This document shows, in pieces, positions 6,189 to 10,570 of a DNA stretch of 10,570 nt (positions are counted from its first letter, which is position 1; the number at the start of each line of letters is the position of its first letter). Both the position numbers and the translations under genes were made by a program. The notes under the pieces are model-generated. The model searched no databases, was not told the DNA's origin, and saw nothing but the letters and a program-made list of their open reading frames with translations. This DNA comes from SHLQ01 sp964562985 (GTDB lineage Bacteria > Actinomycetota > Acidimicrobiia > Acidimicrobiales > SHLQ01): the NCBI GenBank assembly GCA_964562985.1, contig CAZLWE010000087.1, positions 1 through 10,570 on the forward strand. Reading direction: 5' to 3'.

Positions 6189-7430
6189 ATGGCTGCTCAA
6201 ACACCAAACCTGTCGAACGTGTGGTTCAAGCTCACCGACCTGGAGATCGCTTCGGGGTCCGGTTCATGGGTTACCACCACCACAGGAGAGAAGTATCTCG
6301 ACTTCGCTGCTGGCATTGCCGTCATCTCCACCGGACACTCCCACCCCAAGGTGGTCGAGGCGATCGCCACGCAGGCAGCTCGCGGTATTCACCTGCAAGC
6401 AAACATCTTCACCCACGACCTGATGCAGCCACTGGCAGCACGGTTGGCCGAGATCACTCCGGCGAGTATCGACACGTTCTTCTACGCGAACTCTGGAGCG
6501 GAGATCACCGAGGCCGCGATCAAGTTGGCAAAGCAAGCCACCGGCCGGCCGCACACCATCGTGTTCGAGGGCAGCTTCCATGGCCGCACCCATATGGCCA
6601 TGGCGATGACCACATCGAAGAACGTGTACCGGGCAGGGCACGCTCCCCTACCTGGTGGCGTGTTCACCGCACCGTTTCCCGACCTTCGCGCCGAGGACCT
6701 CGAAGCCGAGATCGACGCCTGCATCGCCGGGTTCGACCGCTTGCTCGCCGGTACTACCGCGCCGAGTGAAACCGCGTGTGTGATCATCGAACCCGAGCTC
6801 GGCGAGGGCGGCTACCGGTTGGCACCGAAGCGATTCCTCGAGACCATTGCGCAGCGCTGCGCAGAGCACGGGATCTTGTTCATTGCCGACGAGGTCCAAA
6901 GCGGTTTCGCTCGCACCGGCAAGATGTTCGCCATCGAATACTTCGACATCGAGCCAGACATCATCTGCATGGCCAAGGGCATCGCATCAGGATTCCCATT
7001 CTCTGCCCTCGGGACCCGCAACGACCTCGACGACAAGTGGCCGACCGGCTCCCATGGCGGAACCTACGGTGGCAACGCGATTGGTTGCGCTGCGGCGCTG
7101 GCCACGATCGACATTCTCACCGAGGACGGCTTCATCGATCACGTCAACGCCCGCGGCGATCAGCTGCGCGCTGGCTTGGAGAACTTGATGGCCGACAACG
7201 CGGTGGTCGAACACGTACGTGGCGCCGGCATCATGATCGCGTGTGATCTACGCAGTGCTGAGGAGACCAAAGCGGTCGTGCAGCACTGCCTGAACGAGAG
7301 CAACGTAATTCTCATGACCGCCGGCGCGGTGGGCAACACCGTTCGCTTCATGCCGCCGCTCACGGTGAGCGAAGAAGAAATCGACCTGGTGTTGGACGCG
7401 CTCGCGAAAGCAATCGCCGCCCTCCCCTAG
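6189..7430 (+). CDS. gabT: Class III PLP-dependent aminotransferase, 4-aminobutyrate aminotransferase (GabT) type
   Basis: A 413-residue fold-type I transaminase that moves an omega-amino group, typically from GABA to 2-oxoglutarate, giving succinate semialdehyde and glutamate. Visible motifs are NSGAE (101-105, phosphate binding); SFHGRT with Arg133, at the place of the GabT arginine that holds the substrate's distal carboxylate; EPELGEGGY (201-209); DEVQSG with Asp234, which pairs with the pyridine nitrogen; AKG with Lys263 as the PLP Schiff-base lysine; and NTVRFMPP with the conserved alpha-carboxylate arginine. The loop EPELGEGG differs from the common EPVQGEGG, so specificity may be shifted. 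The start at 6189 follows AAGGA (6177-6181) by seven bases; the open frame continues upstream to 5784 but lies antisense to the dehydrogenase there. Divergent from the GabD-like gene, it likely feeds that enzyme. It is convergent with marR, eight bases apart, and no terminator hairpin is evident between them. Confidence 0.88.
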   Translation: MAAQTPNLSNVWFKLTDLEIASGSGSWVTTTTGEKYLDFAAGIAVISTGHSHPKVVEAIATQAARGIHLQANIFTHDLMQPLAARLAEITPASIDTFFYANSGAEITEAAIKLAKQATGRPHTIVFEGSFHGRTHMAMAMTTSKNVYRAGHAPLPGGVFTAPFPDLRAEDLEAEIDACIAGFDRLLAGTTAPSETACVIIEPELGEGGYRLAPKRFLETIAQRCAEHGILFIADEVQSGFARTGKMFAIEYFDIEPDIICMAKGIASGFPFSALGTRNDLDDKWPTGSHGGTYGGNAIGCAAALATIDILTEDGFIDHVNARGDQLRAGLENLMADNAVVEHVRGAGIMIACDLRSAEETKAVVQHCLNESNVILMTAGAVGNTVRFMPPLTVSEEEIDLVLDALAKAIAALP

Positions 7431-7433
7431 TTC
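7418..7433 (+). repeat. 16-base direct repeat, copy 1, over the stop codon of the gabT-like gene
   Basis: The sequence CGCCCTCCCCTAGTTC is identical to 10464-10479. Both copies encode the C-terminal residues Ala-Leu-Pro followed by TAG and the first three untranslated bases, in the same frame. No wider similarity extends on either side. Confidence 0.8.
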
Positions 7434-7438
7434 TCCGA

Positions 7439-7948
7439 TTAGGAGGCGTTCTTCGTGACTCGTCGCAGCAGATCGGCGAGCTGCGTTTTTTCGTCGCTGG
7501 TTAGCCCCGCGCTCATTTCGCCCTCAAACGCGTTGAACTTCGGAAACACCTCGGCGATGGTTTTCGTGCCCTCGTCGGTGAGACACACCATCATTCGTCG
7601 CATGTCTGACTCCAGGCGGTGCCGTTCGACCAGGTCTCGTTTTTCGAGCGTATTCAGCATTCCCGTGAGGGTCCCTTTGGCCAGGTTGCACTCTTGAGCG
7701 AGTTGGGCGGTCTCCATGTCGTCCCAAATCCACAACACCCACAGAATCGTGAACGCCCCAAACGACAGACCGTAGGGCGCCAGCACTTCGCCTTCGGCTC
7801 GACGTCGAATGGCCGCCGCGGCACGGTAGATATTGGCGATGGCGTCGAGTGATTGAAAGTCGACCGGTTTGTCGCCCAGGCGCTTCTGCACGTCGCGTTC
7901 GGCATCGAGCAGCCAAGCCGATTCGGCGGTGGGGTTCTCAGAACTCAT
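7439..7948 (-). CDS. MarR-family transcriptional regulator
   Basis: A 169-residue DNA-binding protein. The winged-helix domain spans roughly 55-135: AQLAQECNLAKGTLTGMLNTLEKR carries the helix-turn-helix with its recognition helix near 90-103, and ESDMRRMMVCLTDEG (113-127) is the basic wing. N- and C-terminal helices would form the dimer interface. MarR proteins bind inverted repeats as dimers and release DNA when they bind a small, often aromatic, ligand. HpaR, the repressor of E. coli homoprotocatechuate genes, is also a MarR protein, but this one is not obviously its orthologue. It is divergent from the HpaG-like operon, with a predicted operator between, so autoregulation is likely. ATG 7948 is chosen because the family-like sequence follows it. 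No Shine-Dalgarno is seen, but TATCTT (minus strand, 7963-7958) lies nine bases upstream and may be the -10 box of a nearly leaderless mRNA. The frame opens from a TTG at 8008, inside the operator. Confidence 0.9.
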   Translation of the reverse strand: MSSENPTAESAWLLDAERDVQKRLGDKPVDFQSLDAIANIYRAAAAIRRRAEGEVLAPYGLSFGAFTILWVLWIWDDMETAQLAQECNLAKGTLTGMLNTLEKRDLVERHRLESDMRRMMVCLTDEGTKTIAEVFPKFNAFEGEMSAGLTSDEKTQLADLLRRVTKNAS

Positions 7949-7952
7949 CGAT

Positions 7953-7964
7953 CTATCAAGATAG
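7953..7964. promoter_or_regulatory. Short inverted repeat CTATCAAGATAG just upstream of marR
   Basis: Two perfect five-base arms (CTATC and GATAG) separated by AA end five bases before the marR ATG. They overlap the TATCTT -10-like box on the minus strand. This could be a second operator for autoregulation or a chance palindrome; it does not match the 17-base repeat. Confidence 0.3.
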
Positions 7965-8006
7965 GTCACCGTGAATGTGACGGGCGGGTCCAAACCGATA
8001 TGGCAC

Positions 8007-8028
8007 AATCGTTTGGTACCGAACTACT
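8007..8028. promoter_or_regulatory. Predicted MarR operator in the marR/HpaG-like divergent region
   Basis: The first 17 bases, AATCGTTTGGTACCGAA, are identical to 4605-4621. The 22-base element is an imperfect palindrome centred on GGT|ACC, with 8 of 11 arm positions matching; the core TTTGGTACCGAA has one mismatch per arm. It lies 59 bases upstream of the marR start and 77 bases upstream of the HpaG-like start, as expected for a shared repressor site. Possible plus-strand promoter elements beside it are TTGACG (8034-8039) and TAGACT (8040-8045), but I cannot assemble a convincing -35/-10 pair. A related half-site, GGTCCAAACCGAT, lies at 7987-7999. Confidence 0.65.
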
Positions 8029-8104
8029 TTTGGTTGACGTAGACTATGGCGCCTATCAGCTATCGACGTTTCGATGGCTACTCGCTCTACTAAGGGGACT
8101 CATC

Positions 8105-9010
8105 ATGGCCGAAACCCGCAGGATTCTTCTGGACGGTTACCCAACTGAGGTGACCAAGGATGGCGACACCCTCGTTGCCGGTGATGGCCGCACCGTCACT
8201 CTCGACGATGCCGTTCACCTCTCCCCCGTCGAGCCGACCAAGATCATTTGTGTGCATCTGAACTACGAGAGCCGCGTCGACGAGTTCATGACAAAGCTTC
8301 CGCCAGCACCCACCTATTTCCACAAACCGATCACCGCGCTGACGGGACACCAGAGCAACATCGTGCGCCCCGAAGGCTGCGAATGGTTGAACTACGAAGG
8401 TGAAATCGGCATCGCCATCGGGAAAACCTGTCGCAACATTTCGCCCGACGAGGCCGGCGAGTACATCGCTGGCTACACGGTCGCTAACGATTATGGTCTG
8501 CACGACTTCCGCGACACCGACGCTGGTTCGATGCTGCGAGTCAAGGGCAGCGACACGCTGTGCCCGCTGGGCCCGGGTCTGGTCACGGACTGGGACTTCC
8601 ACGACAAGCAAATCCAGACGATCGTTAATGGTGAGGTCAAGCAGGATGCTTCGACTGCGGAGATGAAGTGGGACATGCACTACCTGGTGGCAGATATTGC
8701 ACGCACCATCACGCTCGTTCCGGGCGACGTGCTGCTGTCGGGAACGCCCGCCAACTCGCGCACCGTCTATCCGGGCGACGTCGTGACCGTAAAGGTCGAA
8801 GGTCTGGGCGAACTGACCAACACCATCGTCACCGGCCCCACCCCGATCCGGACCGACGTTGGCGCTCAACCGTCGGATTCCGAAGAGGTCCTCTCTACAG
8901 CACAAGGCGGCGACTGGGAGTTCCGCGGCATCCGCAAGCCACTCGGTCTTGGAGCGAAACTGTACGCCTCTAAGCTCGATGATCAGCCGGCCGAAGGCGA
9001 GGACGCATAA
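8105..9010 (+). CDS. Fumarylacetoacetate hydrolase (FAH) superfamily protein, HpaG-like decarboxylase/isomerase
   Basis: A 301-residue single-FAH-domain enzyme. The metal site is visible as YEGE (Glu98, Glu100) and NDYG (Asp129). The stretch NYEGEIGIAIGK, the following YIAGYTVANDY and LRVKGSD..CPLGP closely recall E. coli HpaG (HpcE), which decarboxylates 5-oxopent-3-ene-1,2,5-tricarboxylate and isomerises the product. GDVLLSGTP (207-215) and PGDVV (223-227) end the core. The family's NYxxHxxE segment reads NYESRVDE, so Arg57 replaces the histidine that forms a catalytic dyad in FAHD1-type enzymes, while Glu60 is kept. About 55 residues follow the core, ending acidic. E. coli HpaG is a fused double-domain protein, whereas this is one domain. 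AAGGGG (8092-8097) lies seven bases upstream of the start. It shares an operon with the HpaE-like gene two bases downstream. Confidence 0.88.
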   Translation: MAETRRILLDGYPTEVTKDGDTLVAGDGRTVTLDDAVHLSPVEPTKIICVHLNYESRVDEFMTKLPPAPTYFHKPITALTGHQSNIVRPEGCEWLNYEGEIGIAIGKTCRNISPDEAGEYIAGYTVANDYGLHDFRDTDAGSMLRVKGSDTLCPLGPGLVTDWDFHDKQIQTIVNGEVKQDASTAEMKWDMHYLVADIARTITLVPGDVLLSGTPANSRTVYPGDVVTVKVEGLGELTNTIVTGPTPIRTDVGAQPSDSEEVLSTAQGGDWEFRGIRKPLGLGAKLYASKLDDQPAEGEDA

Positions 9011-9012
9011 CC

Positions 9013-10476
9013 ATGCGCACGGCAAACGTGGGCGGCATCGACGTGCCGGTCGATCACTTCATTGGAGGCGAATGGGTTGGTTCGCCCGACACGTTCGAAT
9101 CCCGCTCCCCTCTTGATTGGGACGCTGGCCCGATCGCCCACGTCGCTCGTGGTGATTCCGCAACCGCGGATGCTGCGATGGTGGCCGCAACCGAGGGCTT
9201 TGCGACGTGGGGCACATACAGTGCGGCCGAGCGTGCCGAGGGGCTGCACCGGCTTGCCGATCTGATCGAGGCGAACAACGAAGAAATCGCCACGGTTGAG
9301 ACGCTCGACATGGCGTTTATGTACGCGTCGATGCGGGACCGTCTCGTGGCCCGGGGTGCAGCGAACTTTCGCCTCTATGCCGACCTGATTCTGGCGCGAG
9401 AAGAACGCACGTGGGACGCGAAGAACATGGCCAACGTCGTGCAGCACATGCCAGCTGGACCTGCCGTGGTGATCACGCCGTGGAACGCGCCGTTCATGTT
9501 GTCGACGTGGAAGCTCGCTCCGGCTCTGGCCGCTGGCAACACGGTGATTCACAAGCCGGCCGAATGGTCGCCGCTCACCGCTGCGCTGCTCGCGAAGCTC
9601 GCGAGCGAAGCTGGCCTTCCCGCTGGCGCCTACAACCTGGTTCAGGGCATCGGTAGCGAGGTCGGCGCGGAGCTTGTGGCCGACGACCGTGCCCGACGCA
9701 TCACCTTCACCGGTTCCCCTCCAACGGCCCGCCTCATCGGCAAGGCCGCTGCGGAGAACATCGTGCCCTTCACCGCCGAGCTCGGCGGCAAGGGGCCGCT
9801 CATCGTGTTCGCCGATGCCGACCTCGACGCTGCTGCGCATAGAGCTGCCTGGCAATACGACGACTCGGGCCAGATCTGTCTTGCGGGCACTCGACTGCTG
9901 GTCGAGGAGTCGGTGCGTGATGAGTTCTTGGAGAAGTTCCACGCGATCGTCGACGGGTTTGTGCTCGGCGATAGCCGCGACGAGGACACCGACATTGCGC
10001 CCATGGTTCACCCCAAGCATTTGGCCAACGTCGACGGTTTCGTGCAGCGGGCTCGCGAGGCTGGCGACACGATCGTGCGCGGCGGAAACATCGTGGAGGG
10101 AACGTTGCACTACGAACCGACACTGATTGAACCGGCGTCGAACGACAGCGAGGTCGTGCAGAGCGAGATTTTCGGCCCGGTGCTCACGTTCCAGACGTTC
10201 GCCGATGAGGCCGAGGCGATCGAGTTGGCGAACAGCACCGCCTACGGTCTCTCCGCGCTCGTGTGGACCACCTCACAACAGCGCGCCGAACGGGTTGGTC
10301 GCACATTGCGCGCCGGACTCGTATGGGTCAACACCTTCCTCGTCCGCGACCTGACGGCGCCATTTGGCGGCTGTGGCATCAGCGGAATCGGACGCGAGGG
10401 CGGCGACTGGGCATTGGACTTCCACGGCGACGTGAAGACACTGATGATTCTCGACGACTCTGTCGCCCTCCCCTAG
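9013..10476 (+). CDS. Aldehyde dehydrogenase, HpaE/XylG-like ring-cleavage semialdehyde dehydrogenase
   Basis: A 487-residue NAD(P)-dependent dehydrogenase. Motifs are TPWNAPF with Asn158, HKPAEWSPLT with Lys181, FTGSPPTAR (232-240), ELGGKGP with Glu256 and GQICLAGTR with the nucleophile Cys289. The C-terminal VNTFLVRDLTAPFGG then SGIGREGG is characteristic of 5-carboxymethyl-2-hydroxymuconate semialdehyde dehydrogenase (HpaE) and 2-hydroxymuconate semialdehyde dehydrogenase (XylG/DmpC). These oxidise the semialdehyde made by extradiol ring cleavage. This links the gene to the HpaD-like dioxygenase in the other operon. The start is two bases after the HpaG-like stop, with GAGGA (8999-9003) nine bases upstream, so the two are co-transcribed. 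Near residue 97 the usual ETxDxGKP-type segment reads ETLDMAFMYAS, a local departure of unknown effect. A general betaine-aldehyde-type function is less likely given the C-terminal motif. Confidence 0.9.
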   Translation: MRTANVGGIDVPVDHFIGGEWVGSPDTFESRSPLDWDAGPIAHVARGDSATADAAMVAATEGFATWGTYSAAERAEGLHRLADLIEANNEEIATVETLDMAFMYASMRDRLVARGAANFRLYADLILAREERTWDAKNMANVVQHMPAGPAVVITPWNAPFMLSTWKLAPALAAGNTVIHKPAEWSPLTAALLAKLASEAGLPAGAYNLVQGIGSEVGAELVADDRARRITFTGSPPTARLIGKAAAENIVPFTAELGGKGPLIVFADADLDAAAHRAAWQYDDSGQICLAGTRLLVEESVRDEFLEKFHAIVDGFVLGDSRDEDTDIAPMVHPKHLANVDGFVQRAREAGDTIVRGGNIVEGTLHYEPTLIEPASNDSEVVQSEIFGPVLTFQTFADEAEAIELANSTAYGLSALVWTTSQQRAERVGRTLRAGLVWVNTFLVRDLTAPFGGCGISGIGREGGDWALDFHGDVKTLMILDDSVALP

Positions 10477-10479
10477 TTC
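10464..10479 (+). repeat. 16-base direct repeat, copy 2, over the stop codon of the HpaE-like gene
   Basis: CGCCCTCCCCTAGTTC is identical to 7418-7433 and again encodes Ala-Leu-Pro-stop. Its last base is the first base of the hairpin that follows. Confidence 0.8.
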
Positions 10480-10527
10480 AAATTTGCGCGCTCAACGGCA
10501 AATATTGCCAACAAGCGCGCAAGTTTG
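10479..10527. terminator. Long two-tier hairpin after the HpaE-like gene, probable bidirectional terminator
   Basis: The arms 10479-10492 and 10514-10527 pair over 14 positions, including a GCGCGC core and one G-U wobble. Inside them a second hairpin, GGCAA-ATA-TTGCC (10497-10509), is flanked on each side by four unpaired bases. It begins three bases after the TAG stop and ends 17 bases before the end of a probable convergent gene, the usual place for a shared terminator. Neither strand has a proper U-tract after the stem, which is common for actinobacterial terminators but leaves the mechanism open. Confidence 0.7.
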
Positions 10528-10544
10528 GGAGTGTGATGGGGCCG

Positions 10545-10570
10545 CTAGCCGAGGGTGAGGTTGTTGTCGA
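10545..10570 (-). CDS. 3' end of a probable convergent gene, truncated by the window edge
   Basis: The minus strand reads Asp-Asn-Asn-Leu-Thr-Leu-Gly-stop (TAG at 10547-10545). All seven codons end in C, which is what a high-GC coding frame looks like, and the hairpin just beyond the stop fits a terminator between convergent genes. Seven residues are too few to assign a family. The alternative is a plus-strand start at 10536 (ATG with GGGAG four bases upstream), whose third positions are less biased. Confidence 0.45.

Noticed and set aside
7439..7948. Naming the regulator HpaR
   Set aside because: Both are MarR proteins next to Hpa-like genes, but the sequence shows only general family similarity to HpaR.
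7949..8008. Twenty-residue N-terminal extension of the MarR protein from a TTG start
   Set aside because: It would begin inside the predicted operator and has no ribosome binding site; ATG 7948 fits the family better.
8983..10110. 375-codon minus-strand open frame antisense to the HpaE-like dehydrogenase
   Set aside because: The plus-strand gene has the complete aldehyde dehydrogenase motif set; the antisense product has none.
10536..10570. Start of a plus-strand gene (ATG with GGGAG upstream)
   Set aside because: Its codon third positions are poorer than those of the opposite frame, and the hairpin favours a convergent gene end; it remains possible.
1..10570. CRISPR arrays, tRNA or rRNA genes, insertion sequences, attachment sites
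   Set aside because: No spaced repeat series, cloverleaf, transposase or integrase sequence was seen anywhere in the window.

Overview
The window looks like a chromosomal catabolic region from a high-GC bacterium (roughly 60% G+C by eye), most likely an actinobacterium and perhaps an Acidimicrobiia-type lineage. Three things point that way: a CYP125-like soluble P450, an NAD-type succinate-semialdehyde dehydrogenase with the ETCTAANR-style active-site loop I associate with actinobacterial enzymes, and TANNNT promoters placed just upstream of start codons. The lineage is inference; there is no rRNA or other marker gene. No tRNA, CRISPR, transposase or phage gene is visible.

Layout, left to right. 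(A) 30-4593, minus strand: a tightly overlapped operon reading from right to left. Its order is acetoacetate-decarboxylase-family protein, cytochrome P450, HpaD/LigB-type extradiol dioxygenase, class I glutamine-amidotransferase-like protein and PuuD-like gamma-glutamyl hydrolase. After a 102-base gap comes the first ten codons of an apparently exported protein that runs off the left edge. (B) 4649-7430: a divergent pair, a GabD-like aldehyde dehydrogenase (minus) and a GabT-like class III aminotransferase (plus). (C) 7439-10476: a MarR-family regulator (minus) divergent from a two-gene plus-strand operon, an HpaG-like fumarylacetoacetate-hydrolase-family protein followed by an HpaE/XylG-like semialdehyde dehydrogenase. 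A long two-tier hairpin follows, and then what appears to be the 3' end of a convergent minus-strand gene.

The most informative signal is a 17-base sequence, AATCGTTTGGTACCGAA, that occurs identically at 4605-4621 and 8007-8023. Each copy sits in a 22-base imperfect palindrome. One copy lies in the marR/HpaG-like divergent promoter region. The other lies between the -35-like and -10-like elements of the promoter for operon A. The simplest reading is that the MarR protein controls both operons, so that A and C form one pathway.

Together the two operons encode three recognisable steps of a homoprotocatechuate-like meta-cleavage route: ring opening (HpaD-like), oxidation of the ring-cleavage semialdehyde (HpaE-like), and decarboxylation or isomerisation (HpaG-like). 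To these are added a P450, an acetoacetate-decarboxylase-fold enzyme and two amidotransferase-fold hydrolases that do not belong to the known Hpa pathway. The gabT/gabD pair and the PuuD-like enzyme suggest that amine nitrogen or a GABA-type intermediate is handled alongside. I infer an undescribed pathway for an aromatic, probably amine-bearing or gamma-glutamylated, substrate; the substrate cannot be named from sequence. Genes for a gamma-glutamylamide synthetase, the P450 redox partners, and HpaF, HpaH and HpaI-like steps are not in the window.
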